Shown: positions 26,051-37,816, numbered from the stretch's first letter. The stretch is DNA of 64,000 bases from Papio anubis (GCF_008728515.1 NC_044995.1:39017536-39081535), one strand, 5' to 3'. Notes: a model not told the origin generated them from the letters alone. Numbers and translations are program-made.

Positions 26051-26490
26051 AGGGAGTGTGTGGGATGTTTGTGTGTCTGAGAGCGTGTTATTGCATGCAT
26101 GTGCGTGTACCTGTGTGCTTGGTGGTGTGTGCGGGTGTATCGGCGCCTGACATTATGAGTGCGTGTGCTGTGTGTTTCTAGCTATGCCTGTGGGTCTGAG
26201 CGTTTTACGGTGGCAGAGCCTGTGTCTGTGCTGTGTGCTTCACGGCATGTGATCGTGTGATTGCGCGTGTCCCGTGTGTCTGCACCCACGTGCACATCCC
26301 TGCGTGTGTAATGCCGCATTGATGTGTTCGGGTGTGGCCAGGTGCCTCTAAGTGTCTGTGAGTGAGGGCAAGCTTCTTTGCATGGGGACGCCTGTGTCTG
26401 TTTGATTGAGGGAGGTGCAGCATGCCAGTGTGTGTTAGCGTGATTCTTTGTGCCCGCAAGTGCCAGCGAGAGTGTGTGACTTTGTGCGAG
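26050..26490. repeat. Degenerate TG-rich stretch
   Basis: The plus strand is dominated by GTGTG, TGTGTCTG and GTGTGTGA words with no fixed period, ending in a short C-tract at about 26506-26518. Confidence 0.55.
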
Positions 26491-26739
26491 ATGGACCCAG
26501 AATAACCCCCCCCCCCCGAGATGATTCGACCGAAGCCGATATTTGGACGGAACCACCTGGATAATTTGGCCCCCATCCCTAGCTCCTGCCTGCCTTGGAC
26601 TAAAAGGCCCAGGGGGGTCGGGTGCACCTCCATGCTGTCCCTTCCTCCAGCCTGGCTCACACAGATTCAGGTGGGGACAGACAGATCCCCGCTCTTGCCC
26701 GATCTGTGCCAGGAAGGCTGGCACTGAGCTTCAGCTGAG

Positions 26740-27780
26740 GGGGCAGGGTCCTTGGCGATGGTGGTGGGTACTGCCCCCTGCCTGCTGCTGGCCACTACCC
26801 CCGGCTCCCCTCAGGGTGGGGCCCAGGGGGGGAGAGCTCCCCAGTGCAACCCCGGCTTCCGATTGGCTGCAGAGCGCCGCAGTGCCCGCTACCCGCCTCC
26901 CCTCCCTGGCTGGCGCAGCCACATCGGTAGTGGTGGCAAACGCAACTTGGAGTTCTGGGCACAGCTGCGCCTCACAGAGGCCTGCCAGCCCCACCAGAAG
27001 CCAGACACCCCAGCTCCGTGCCCCCGACCCCTCCCTGCCCGCCCGCCCCGCTGGGCAGCTCAGTCACCCTGCCCATTGCCTCCCTCCGGCTGCCAGGCCC
27101 TGTCCACCCTGCTCCCTCACCCACCAGGCCTGTGCCCCCCTGGCCAAGCCCACTCAGGGGGCCCAGGCCCCTGCACGAGGCCACTCCCGCCCTCAGAGGG
27201 GCTCCTCGGGAGGGGGGAGGCGGTGAGGAAGGGGGGGTTGGGGAGCTAGCCCTTCTTCCTTTAGTGAACGCGCCCAGAGCTGGAGCCAAAAATCGAGGAG
27301 GAGAGATATTCAGACGGAGCCAAGACGCGTTTGGCAGGAGGAGAGAGAGAGGGAGAGAGGGAGCGGGAGGAGGGGAGGAGGGGAGGAGAGAGGGAGGAAA
27401 GAGAGAGAGAGAAAGGGGGAAAGAAGGGGGGACCTCAGTTTCCAAATCCGCGCCCTCGGAGCCTCGGAGGGATGGCGGCTGGCCCAGGGGTGTGGGGCCC
27501 AGGGCCTGCCTGGCTGTGTGGGCAGCGAGGATAGTGGGCTCAGGCCCACGGAGACAGCCGGACACCCAGCTGGCCAGGCTAGAACGGACACAAGCAGAAG
27601 CCAAGATCAATGTGCGCCGGGCAGACAGAGGGAGGCCTGTGGGCGGCCCGAACACACGCCCGCACCTCGCCGCCGCACAACAGGCTTCTGTCCACGCCAG
27701 GCCAGGGGCACGGGCGGGGCCCCCAGCAAGGCCACCGCGGCCGCACGACCTCATGGGAAGGGACTGAGCGGCCAGCCTGC
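26740..27780. promoter_or_regulatory. CpG-rich block with purine tract, NFIX intron 1
   Basis: GC-rich and CpG-containing. It has a CCAAT-type inverted motif 'gattggctg' near 26861-26869 and a purine-only tract at about 27330-27425. Long open frames occur on both strands (249 codons + at 27018-27767; 280 codons - at 26972-27814), as expected for GC-rich DNA depleted in stop codons. Neither looks like a protein family. Could be an intronic promoter or enhancer, about 6 kb inside the main promoter. Confidence 0.4.
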
Positions 27781-29300
27781 TCCCAGCCGCTTGCCCAGCC
27801 GCCATAGCAGGCATCTTGCATGGTGCTCAGAGGCCAAGGGAATGCCCGGGAGAGGTGCCCATGGGGTGAGACCCACAGTGATCGTCCCGGGGACAAGCCC
27901 AGGAGGCCCAGTGATATGAGGGTGGTGACACCGGAGACACGTGGGTTGACACGTATGTGGACACAAGTTGACACGGACAGGCCAACATGTGTGTGAGACA
28001 CACGGATACACTCTTTGCCGTGACCCACAGACACCCAGAAAAACACTGCTGTAGATGTGACGCATGTCGCTGGGACACTGTCACCCCAGATACAAAGCGC
28101 AGATACAAAGATGGCGACCGGTACACCGATACCCGTTGACGCGCGCAGTGCCACCGTGACACAAAGACTACATCCGGCACACTGACACGCATGGTGGCAT
28201 GCTTCCCGACCCCCCGCTACCGAATACACAAGAGACAGGGTGTGCGATGATCCGTGGAGTCACATGCAGGTAGCACCCAATGATGGACACTCGGAGACAT
28301 GGAGAGGCATGGAGAGGGACCCGGGCAGGCACACACTGCCACACAGACATCTGCGGGAAAATGGTGGCTCTGAGGCCTGACATGCCGATTAACACGCACG
28401 CCGATCTGGGAGAACCCAGATAGTGGCTCACAGCTGTCCCCCTGGCCCATTCACCCCCACATCCAGGGCTTTGGGGGCAGGAAAATGAAGACACCCCCCT
28501 CCTTTCCTCCACCCCAGCTGGGAGGGAGGGGACAGAAGGCGCATCCTCAGCACCTCGTTGGAGAAAATGCCCAGCCTCCCCTACCTCTCTGGTCCAGCAA
28601 GTCCCCAGATTCCAGCTTCATGAGGGTGTGGGAGACAATATCTGAGCAGATTTAAAAGGCCAGGCTCCCTGTGGGTTAGATGGGGAGGCCAACAGTCAAG
28701 ACACCGACCACGGGGGCATTTTGCCCGCAGCCACGGCGCCACGGCCAAACGCCCAGCATCGCTCCCACCTGCAATGCGCCCTGATCCAGCCAAGTGCCCA
28801 CATTGCCCACATAGGATCCTGCACGTGTGTCCTGTCTCCATGACGGGTCCAGGTGACAATGCCCAGGTGCAGACTCAGAAACAGTTCTGGAGCTTGGGGA
28901 CATCCCTGAAGTCATCATCTAGATGCACCAGGTCTCTTTGTCCCACGTATATTTGAATGAACGCGTGCACACATACTCTTATACCAGGACTCAGGGCCCC
29001 CAACCAGGGCTTCTGGTCCTCATGGAACAGTGGAGGCCTCGTATCTCCCATCCTGCTCCCCACCCTCCCCTACCATCTCTCCCCTATCTTGAAGTCCTGC
29101 CACCTTCTGCTTGGCCTACAGGTCCCCATCCACAGGTAAAAGAGCTGGGCCATGTGCAGTCTCCCATCCTTCCAAACTTTCTTCTTGCCTCCTCCTCCTC
29201 CAGGAAGTCCACTTGGATGTCTATGGTTGGGAGGTCCTCGACCCTGTCTTCTACCCTTCAGAGGCATCCCTCTCTCAGCTGGGAGGGTCTGGGAGGTTGA
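27781..29300 (-). other. NFIX: NFIX intron 1, CA-rich then unique
   Basis: At 27920-28400 the plus strand is rich in GACAC/ACACG words (opposite strand sense to the TG-rich patches on either side). The remainder is unique GC-rich sequence without recognised elements. Confidence 0.55.
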
Positions 29301-29309
29301 CAACCAACA

Positions 29310-29505
29310 ACTGGCAACAATTACCATTTCTGGAGCACACACTCAGGCACCACACTGAGCCTAAGTACAGCCCAAGAGGTAGACACTGGTTTTCGCCCAT
29401 TTTACAGGCCAGGAGAATCCTGTGCTTCAGGTCGCAAGATTAGAAGATGTGGACCTGGAGCTCAAACCCATTTCTGTCTGATGGCAAAGCCTAGCCCTTG
29501 ACTCT
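29310..29505 (-). mobile_element. MIR fragment
   Basis: 'accatttctggagcacacac', 'cattttacaggccagga' and 'gagctcaaacccatttctg' appear in reverse-MIR order. Confidence 0.7.
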
Positions 29506-30133
29506 GCTCCCGCAGCCTCCGTCTAGGAGCTCTCAAGGCTATACAAGACATTCCAGGCCCTAGGGAGACTGGAGCACCCTGTTCCCGGCAGAGCCCTCGG
29601 CTCTGAGCTCGGCAGAGCATTGAAACATCTCACAGAGCCCCAGCTCATCTCATGAGCTACCCCATCCCGGCCCACACCTGGGCACACCACCCACCCCAGC
29701 AGTGGGCATGAATCGGGCAGGGCCAGAGCTGGAGAGAAAATGCCAAGTGCCATGAAAACAGGGCACCAGGCCGGAGCAGGGACAGAGAGCGATAGCTTTG
29801 CAGGGACAGAGGGGTGGCCAGAGTGACCCAGAGAGAAAGCTGAGGGAAGGGGGCATCAGGGAAGCCCCAGCCATCCCCCTCCCATGGCAGGAGTGTCGGG
29901 GGAGCTATGCAGATACAAAAGTACAGGAACTTCGGCTGCTTGTGTGGCCAGGAAAATGGGCGTAGGTCGCTGCGTGTCTGAGAGTGGGTGTATCCGTGTG
30001 TGCGCCCATGTATGTCTTTGTGTGTGTCAGCAAATGTTGGCATGTTTGCCTATGTATTCCTGTGGCAAGGAGGGGGAAGCACACATTGGGGGTGTGTGTG
30101 TGTGTGTATGTGTGTGTTTGAAAAGGTATTTGT

Positions 30134-30422
30134 GGCCGGGTGCAGTGGTTCATGCCTGTAATCCCAGCACTTTGGGAGGCCAAGGTGGGTGGATCATGAG
30201 GTCAGGAGTTCAAGACCAGCCTGGCCAAGATGGTGAAACCCCATCTCCACTGAAAAATACACAAATTACCCGGGTGTGGTGGTGGGCACCTGTAATCCCA
30301 GCTACTCAGGAAGCTGAGGCAGAGAATTGCTTGAACCAGGAAGGCGGAGGTTACAGTAAGCCAAGATTATGCCACTGCACTCCAGCCTGGGCAACAGAGC
30401 AAGACTCCATCTCAAAAAAAAA
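30134..30422 (+). mobile_element. AluS-like element
   Basis: Full-length with a short A-tail. Target-site duplication aaaaggtattt at 30121-30131 and 30419-30429. It is inserted in TG-rich sequence. Confidence 0.9.
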
Positions 30423-30439
30423 GGTATTTCTGTACACAC

Positions 30440-30960
30440 CTAGGTGAGCCAACTGCGTTGTGTCTCTGTGTAAAGATGTGTAGCCATCCATCCGCCTGTC
30501 CGTCCTTGGGTCCATGTGAGCATGTGTGGGGGCGAACACACATTTGTGTCTGCCTGTATCCAAGCGTGTGATGAGGGCTCCATGAGTCTGGGAGGTGTCG
30601 TGGTCTCCATGTGCCTTCTTCGCTATCTGTGTCATCTCGAGGGGTTTGTGAGTGTTTATGTGTGTGCTGGGGGTGGTTGTGAACACAAGTCCACCGTTTC
30701 CTGTGTCCGTACGTGCATCAAAGAGGTACTGCTGGGTCTCTAAGCCTACACCAATACATGTGTCCCGTTTCAAGAGGTGCATGTGTGTTAATGGGTGTGT
30801 GTGACAGTGTGAACACAAGTCCTCGGTTTCCTGTGTCCATAGGTCTGTAGGCTCATCAGTGGTCGTGTGTCTGGACATCGGTGTGAACAGGACACTTACA
30901 TCTCCATCTTGGCGGTGATGGTGGTGTACATGAGTTCACATCCTGGTTGTGTCTCTGTTT
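30440..30960. repeat. TG-rich degenerate repeat with a ~129-bp duplicated unit
   Basis: The string 'gtgaacacaagtcc(a/t)c(c)ggtttcctgtgtcc' occurs near 30679 and again near 30808, within TG-rich sequence of the same kind. Confidence 0.55.
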
Positions 30961-31229
30961 CTTGGCGGGGTCGGGATGGGGAGGGGGGTCCATCCATCCA
31001 CCTCCCACCCCTCTCTCTGCCTGAGACTCAGGCCCGTGGCTGCAATGGACTCCAGCAGCTCCAGCAACCGCCCCGCCCGGCCGCCCTGAATTTCGATGCT
31101 TTTTCTAGAAGGAGATTTTTCCCCCCGCCCTTCCCCCTCGCCCACAGTACCTTTCCCCGCCAGGGCCCCGCTGCTCCAAGCTCGTTCCTGCTCAATCATT
31201 TATTGACTTTAAAATCGAAGCCAATTCTG

Positions 31230-31545
31230 GTTTGAAAAAAAGAAAAGGGAGAGAGAGAGAGGGAAAGAGAGAGAGGCAGGCCAGAGAGACAGAGAGAGAG
31301 AGTCCGAGACGCCAGTGGAGGGGGGAGCAGAGATGGGGCCAAAACTGGAGTCAGAGACAGAGATAGTCAGAGATATACAAAAGGACAGAGATGGAGAAAG
31401 AGAGATGGAAAAGGGCAGAGTACGCCAGAGACCGATAAAAACAGAGACCGAGAAAAAGACAGCGAACGAAAGAGGTTGTCAGAAAAACAGACCAGCAGGG
31501 CAAACTATGGAAGCAGAAAGATTTGTAAAAACAGAGATGTGATTG
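31230..31545. repeat. GA-rich minisatellite-like tract
   Basis: Purine-dominated with recurring GAGACAGAGAT-type words. The same word family forms the larger array at 47.8-49.1 kb. Confidence 0.7.
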
Positions 31546-32680
31546 TTAGGGAGGGGCAGGCCAGACCCCACTGACCAGCCGACAGCAGCCACCTGCCCAG
31601 AGCTGAAGGGTTTCCCTGCCCACCATGAAGGGCTGGCAGCCTGGTGACACCATGCCCACTCCCCTCTCCAGCCATCCTGGCACACTGGAGCTGTCGCAAC
31701 CTGGGCCTTCAGTCACACATAGCCAAGCACCCGCCATTGCCCTGGGTCTAGCAGCCGCCCCAGCCCCTTCCTAGCCGTGTCACTGGTGGATCTGCGGGCA
31801 TTTTCTCTCCCAGGGTGCTGTGAAATCTGAGGGGCGGGTGTCTCACCCAAGCCACGGGGGAGCAGGCTCAGATGTCTGGTGTGCTTGGCATGGAAGGCCG
31901 AGCTGGCAGCCTGGTGGGCAAGGGGCTGCTTGAGTGTGGGGTCTTGGTCCCACTAGGCCCCAAACATCGGCCACACAGCCCAGCCAAGCGTAACAGCAAA
32001 AAGGCACAGCTCAGACACCGCTGGGTAGGCAGTTGTTGTGAGGGGCACCCAACATAGAGTGGCCGTGGAACTGGAGGTGCAGATGTGGGGGTTCCCCACA
32101 CTGCCATGGTGCTCAGGGTGCATGCACATTGCAACATGTATGCATGCCCGTGCGCCCTCGCCAACACATACTTGGGCCTGCTTTCTACAGGAAAACCCGC
32201 TCCCTGCGCCATACACGGCCATGCCACGCAGGCCTGCCCATGGCCGGCCCACAGGGGCCACACACAGACTCTAGATTGATTCACACTCACATACACTTGC
32301 ACTTGTGCATACAGGAGCATGGTGTGGCCACAAATGACATGCACTCCGACAAACCCCTCGCCCCTTGACACCACTGCACACTCGCGGCACGACCCAAAGT
32401 AGCAGCCATACCCACGTGGATTGCCACTGTAAGCTGTGGACACACTTGGCACATAGCTGACAGGGATCAGGCTGGGGAGAGGGGACAATTAGGGCCTGGC
32501 CTAGAGAACCCCCACATGCAGGCCTGGCTGGCAGCAGGGCTAAACAGCCTCAGATGTCCCCTCTTCAGAGACTGTTACCAGCTGTGGCCTGGCCCTGCAG
32601 GCAATGCTGTCAGGGCCACTGTGGAACTCTGGGCAGCTCCTGTGCCCTCTTAGAGCCTCAGGCCACAGCCCGGGGAGAGT
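31546..32680 (-). other. NFIX: NFIX intron 1 just inside the promoter island
   Basis: Unique sequence; a mildly CA-rich patch lies at 32100-32370. No interspersed repeat or exon is recognised. Confidence 0.5.
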
Positions 32681-33979
32681 TGGGTGGCCCGACAGGCATC
32701 CTCGAAGCTTTTGCCGCCGCCGTGCGCCGCTCAGGGAACTTCGCTGCAGGCGGGACGCGCTCTAGCAACGCGCCAAGGTCGGCGCTGTTGTGCCAGAGGC
32801 TGACCCGACGGTGTGGCCGCAGCACTGGCGGCTGTGTCCACGGCTGCCTCCCGCCCCTCCCGCCTCCAGGCGACGGGACGGGATTCCCCAGGCCTGCCGG
32901 GTCCACTCCGCAGCAGCGCGGGTCGCTAGGGCCAGAAAGTTTGCGCCGAGGAAAGTTTGGGGGTGGGGGGGCTGAGGCTGCGACGTCCAGGGTCGGAGAG
33001 GCGCGGCCACCGCTGGCAGCGCGCCCGCCCCTCTCTCCCCTCCCCTGCCCCTCCGAAATTTGGGAGCCCCGCCATTTTCTTAGCCCCGCTCCCATGTGAG
33101 GCCTGAACAAAGACTTTGGGGAGACGCCCGGGCCGCTCGGCCCGCCCCAGGCACCCCGGCCGCACGCAAGGGCCGCCGCCACGCACGCCGGCCACTGCCA
33201 CCCTCGGGAACCGAGGCGCCCGCCCCAGGAAGCGTCGCGGGACCCAATGTCCCCTCTGCGCCCTCGGGACCACCCCCTTGCCACTATGTCACCCCCGCAA
33301 ACACTGCCAGCGGCCACGCTGCCCGGGTGCGCCTACAGTAGCCCACAGGTCGGCCAGAGTCCCGCTGCCCATCGCACCCTAGTCGAGCGCGCACACACAC
33401 ATACACACACACACACATACGTACACGCACTCCCGCCTGCGCTCCAAGGGCAGCGCCACGACGCAGCTGGCCACCCCCGGAGCCCCCAAATGGAGTCCGC
33501 CCGGTGGCCAGGGTCGCACGCGCACGGTGACGCCCGCACGCGTGCCCGGGCTCACCGCGGCACAGCCTGCACCCCTCGGCGGCCCGCGGGCTCTCGGCCC
33601 CCGCCTTCCCGGCCGCCGCGCGTCCCCTCCGCCCGCCCGCGCCGCCGGCCGGCCTCCCGCGCCCGCTCCCCTGCTGGTCGCGGAAGTGGCCGGTGTCTGG
33701 CAGGCAGTACGGGGATGGCTGGGCGTCTGGGAGCAAGGGCGGCTGGCCGCGGCGAGGGAGGGAGGCCCAGGCGGCGGCCGACCCGGCTCGGGCTCCGCTC
33801 GGCTCCCTCCTGGCTCCGCTGCAGCTGCGCCCTGCCTGGTCTGCGGTCTCAGGCCACCCAAGTGCTGCTCCGTGGCTCGCTGCTTCGGCCTGCTGGTCTG
33901 GGCCGCTGCTGCTTGGTCGCCGCTGCCGCGCTCGCCGCTGCCTCTCGCGTCCGCCGCCGCCGCCGCTGCCGCCGCGCGT

Positions 33980-33988
33980 CTACTCCAT
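33980..33988 (-). other. Two-codon upstream ORF (ATG-GAG-TAG) in the presumed NFIX 5' leader
   Basis: ATG with strong context (GGCGGC before, G after) is followed by one Glu codon and a stop. If transcription begins upstream of 33988 on the minus strand, this minimal ORF would precede the NFIX start. Confidence 0.35.
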
Positions 33989-34045
33989 GCCGCCGCCGCT
34001 CGGCCGGTCACCCTCGCCCGCCGCCGCCGCCGCAGCCGCCGCGCT

Positions 34046-34061
34046 GTGAAAGTGAAAGTTT
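34046..34061 (+). promoter_or_regulatory. IRF/PRDM1-type element
   Basis: GTGAAAGTGAAAGTTT, a tandem GAAAGT pair matching the IRF/PRDM1 consensus, stands out as the only AT-richer word in an otherwise extreme GC region at the presumed NFIX start site. Confidence 0.45.
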
Positions 34062-34165
34062 AGACAAAGTTTGGAAGCGGCGCACTCCGGGGAGAGGGAG
34101 CGGGCGGGCGGCGCGGGCGGGAGGAGGGGCGCGGGGAGGGGCGGGCAGGGCGGGGGAGCGGCGGC

Positions 34166-35400
34166 CGGCGCACACACACACGCACACACATGCACACACA
34201 CACACGAACACACGCACACGCGCGCGGGGGCGCACACCGACGCGGCCGCCCCGACACGTGCTGGCCCGCGTTCCAGCGCAGACACACGCTGACACACAGC
34301 GGGACTCGGACCCCGCCACACATGTCACGTCCAGAACGCCTGGCCACACGTTCCGCATTGGAACAACAAAGCACACTCGGACACCAATGCACACAAGGCA
34401 CGGACACACAACCCCTACACACAGGCACTAACACACACGCCAGTCTGGGAAAACACCCACGACCCACGCTCTGACATGTACCATCCCACCATGGTATCCA
34501 GGCACACAACAAGGAACCGCATATAGACATATACCAACGCAGGCGTCACATAGACACACACTGATATGCACGAAGACCTACCAGTGCATGACACATAGAG
34601 GTGCACACTGATGCACACACACTGACGCATGTTCCTGCAGAACACAGACACATGCAAGATCACACAGCCACACGCCGATACCTTCCAGACACACAATTCC
34701 TACACGCAGACACATACACAACACACACACATCGCAGTGCCAGAACACATTGGCAATTGTGGCAATACACCCCAATGTACAGAATGACACTGATGATTGG
34801 GAGGCCGAGGCCAGCAGATTGCTTAAGCTCAGGAGTTCGAGACCAGCCTGGGCAACACGGCAAAACCCCTCTCTACCAAAAATACAAAAATTAGCTGGGT
34901 GTGGTGGTGGATGCCTGTGGTCCCAGCTACTTAGGAGGCTGAAGTCAGGGGATCCCTTGAGCCCAGGGAGGCCAAGGGTGCAGTGAGTCATGATCATGCC
35001 ATTACACTCCAGCCTGGGTAACAGAGCAAGACCCTGTCTGAAAAAAAATAAATAAGAATGACACTAATGAAGGGAAGATACACAATGTCACATAAACACA
35101 CACCATCAAACACCTGGCAGTGAATGCAAAGGATGCCGATACAAAGAGATACACAGTGTCACAGATACAAAGCAACACTGGCTGTCACAACACAACACAC
35201 AGACACACACACCACACTGGGTTGCCCAGATGTACCCACAGGCCTTGGACACACTGACCAACTGTCTGATGCCCAAGAGGCTGACAACCCCCCTGGGAGA
35301 ATCATCTAGCCATACACACAGGGATCACACACATACACCCATGTCCCTCACATGCCACATACACACACACTTATAATGTGGCCCTGATCATCGACATAGG
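34166..35400. repeat. CA-rich degenerate repeat upstream of the NFIX island
   Basis: Near-pure CA runs at 34168-34220 grade into irregular 'acacactgatgcacacac'-type sequence to about 35400, interrupted by one Alu. Confidence 0.65.
34793..35052 (+). mobile_element. 5'-truncated Alu
   Basis: Starts at 'gattgggaggccgaggcc', so it lacks about 35 bases of the left arm. Target-site duplication gaatgacact(g/a)atga flanks it. Confidence 0.88.
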
Positions 35401-35998
35401 CAAATACAGCAGGAGACCCACAGCTCAGCTGTCAGGGACAGAATTGGGCATGAGGGCCTCCGTACATGTACACACATACACTTTGGTGAGGTTCCAGCCC
35501 CTCTTGCAGGCCCTGACTCCTCATTTTCAGAATGTAAAGGCCTAGGGGAAGAGGTAGTGCTGGGGACCCTCGAGGAAGAGGAGAGGAAGCCCTCTGGTAA
35601 CCCCCAGGGTGGGTGGGGAGGCAGTGACTACAGCCCCCAGGCAGCTCCTGCTGAGACAGAACACCTGCCTGCTGCCAGGAGCAACCAGCACCTTCTTGCT
35701 CTCTTGGGCCAAAAAGCTGTGGCAATTCTCAGCTATGCATTGTCTGTTAAAGGGGGTGTCAGTGCCCAGGGTGGGGGGTGCACATGCACACAGGGTTGGC
35801 TGTGCCCATTGAGCTCTTGCAAGCAGGCACAAAAGTGTGCATGTGCACGTATGTGTACACGTCCCAGAAATGATATGCTCCTGGTCACAATACTGTATTA
35901 GGCTGTGTGGCAGGCAGTGTGTCTGTGGGTGTCTAGATGGGTCTGGTGTCTTCTGGGGACACCAAAGAAATGCAGGTCATGATAGGTGCCAAGAGTCT

Positions 35999-36305
35999 GG
36001 CCGGGTACAGTGGCTCATACCTATAATCTCAGCAATTTGGGAGGCCGAAGTGGTTGGATCATCTGAGGTCAGGAGTTTGAGACCAGCCTGGCCAGCGTGG
36101 TGAAACCCCGTCTCTACTAAAAATACAAAACTTAGCCAGGCGTAGTGGCAGGTACCTGTAATCCCAGCTACTAGGGAGGCTGAGGCAGGAGAATCGCTTG
36201 AACCCAGGAGGCAGAGGCTGCAGTAAACCAAGACCATACCACTGCACTCCAGCATGGGCAACAGAGCAAGACTCTGTCTCAAAAAAAAAAAAAGAAAGAA
36301 AAAAA
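35999..36305 (+). mobile_element. AluS-like element
   Basis: Complete dimer, first of a head-to-tail pair with the next Alu. Confidence 0.9.
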
Positions 36306-36613
36306 CGCCAGGCATGGTGACTCACACCTGTAATCACAGCACTTTGGGAGGCCAAGGCAGGCAGATCACGAGGTCAAGAGATCGAGACCATCATGGCCAA
36401 CATGGTGAAACCCCATCTCTACTAAAAATACAAAGATTAGCTGGGTGTGGTGGCGTGCACCTGTAGTCCCAGCTACTCGGGTGGCTGAGGCCAGAGAATT
36501 GCTTGAACCCGGGAGGCGGAAGCTGCAGTGAGCTGAGACCACATCACTGCACTCCAGCCTGGCGACAGAGTGACACTCTGTCTGTAAATAAATAATAAAA
36601 ATTTAAAAAAACA
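36306..36613 (+). mobile_element. Alu element
   Basis: Begins 'cgccaggcatggtgactcac' directly at the A-tail of the preceding Alu and ends in an AAATAAATAAT-type tail. Confidence 0.9.
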
Positions 36614-36762
36614 AAGCGAGAATCTTTTTTGTGTGGATCTGTGCGTTGTGCAGCAGAGACTGGGTCTGACTTTGTACTTGGGGTGTTGTGAGGCAGAGAA
36701 GGTGCCTGCCTGGCCCTATACCAAACACTGGAGACATGGTGGGGGAAGAAAACAAACACCAT

Positions 36763-37383
36763 GGCCAGGCACGGTGGCTCACGCCTATAATGCCAGCACC
36801 TTGGGAGGCCGAGGCAGGCAGATCACCTGAGGTCAGGAGTTCAAGACCAGACTGACCAACATGGTGAATGCCCATCTCTACTGAAAATATAAAAATCAGC
36901 TCGGTGTGTTAGCAGGCGCCTAGAATCCCAGAAACTGAGGAGGCTGAGGCAGAATTGCTTGAACCCAGGAGGCAGAGGTTGTGGTGAGCCAAGATCGAAC
37001 TACTGCACTCCAGACTGAGCAACAGAGCGAGGCTCCATCTCATGGAAGGAAGGAAGGAAAAGAGGCCGGGCGCGGTGGCTCACACCTGTAACCCCAGCAC
37101 TTTGGGAGGCCGAGACGGGCGGATCACGAGGTCAGGAGATCGAGACCATCCTGGCTAACACGGTGAAACCCTGTCTCTACTAAAAATATTAAAAAATTAG
37201 CCAGGCGTGGTGGCGGGCGCCTGTAGTCCCAGCTACTTGAGAGGCTGAGGCAGGAGAATGGCGTGAACCTGGGAGGCGGAGCTTGTGGTGAGCCGAGATC
37301 AAACCACTGCATTCCAGCCTGGGCGACAGAGTGAGACTCTGTCTCAAAAAAAAAAAAAAAAAGAAAGAAAGAAAAAGAAAACA
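36763..37383 (+). mobile_element. Two Alus, the second inserted in the tail of the first
   Basis: An older Alu (36763-37063) ends in a GGAA-rich tail into which a younger AluY (37064-37370) inserted. The outer duplication 'gaaaacaaacaccat' (before 36763 and after about 37376) belongs to the first and brackets both. Confidence 0.88.
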
Positions 37384-37548
37384 AACACCATAGCCTCGGG
37401 GCTGACATCCCAGCGGGTATCAGGTATAGAGGTCAGGCGATGAGGGTCTGGGTCTGGGTCTCATGGAACACGCTGGTGACAGGGTGCCTGGATGACCGTA
37501 TGTGCCAGCCCCGTATGTTGCCAGCTTTTATTAAAAAGCGTCAGTGTA

Positions 37549-37816
37549 GGCTGGATGAGGTAGCTCATGCCTATAATCCCAGCACTTTGGGAGTCTAAAA
37601 CAGCAGATTGCTTGAGGTCAGGAGTTCGAGACCAGCCTGGGCAACATGATGAGATTCCATCTCTACTAAAATACAAAAAAAAAAAACCCCAGGCGTGGTG
37701 GTGCATGCCTGTGGTCTCCGCTACTCCAAAAGCTGAGGTGGGAGGATGGCTTGAGCCCAGGGAGCGGAGGTTGCAGTGAGCCATGATCGCGCTGCTGCAC
37801 TCCAGCCTGAGTGACA
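37549..37816 (+). mobile_element. Old Alu (J-type) without A-tail
   Basis: Diverged dimer ending at 'ccagcctgagtgacag', merging into TG-rich sequence. Confidence 0.85.

Larger units (their letters stand above)
33683..34065 (-). other. NFIX: Candidate NFIX first exon (5' UTR plus damaged or divergent coding start)
   Basis: At 33715-33701 the minus strand reads Ser-Pro-Tyr-Cys-Leu, the middle of the canonical NFIX exon 1 peptide (MYSPYCLTQ). It is on the right strand and in the right island. However, no ATG-TAC precedes it (the bases before are GCCA) and it is followed by CCAG-ACACC rather than ACCCAG-GT, so no usable start or donor is visible. A chance match is possible. Sequence errors or a local deletion in very GC-rich DNA would also explain it. 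Boundaries are guesses. Confidence 0.3.
32680..34170 (-). promoter_or_regulatory. NFIX: NFIX promoter CpG island
   Basis: The densest CpG region of the window, with CCG-rich runs (33950-34045) and, on its upstream side for minus-strand transcription, a cluster of GC boxes (gggcgg repeats at about 34098-34165). It sits about 29-30 kb upstream of NFIX exon 2, which agrees with my memory of the human exon 1 to exon 2 distance. No TATA box is seen, as usual for such islands. Transcription probably starts near 33.9-34.1 kb and runs leftward. Long ORFs on both strands here (up to 394 codons) are compositional artefacts. Confidence 0.7.

Noticed and set aside
26972..27814. 280-codon minus-strand and 249-codon plus-strand ORFs
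   Set aside because: Mutually antisense frames in a GC-rich block with no recognisable protein family.
33247..34431. 394-codon plus-strand ORF in the CpG island
   Set aside because: Arg/Pro/Ala-rich low complexity ending in a CA microsatellite (His-Thr repeats); no domain, and explained by GC-rich DNA lacking stop codons.
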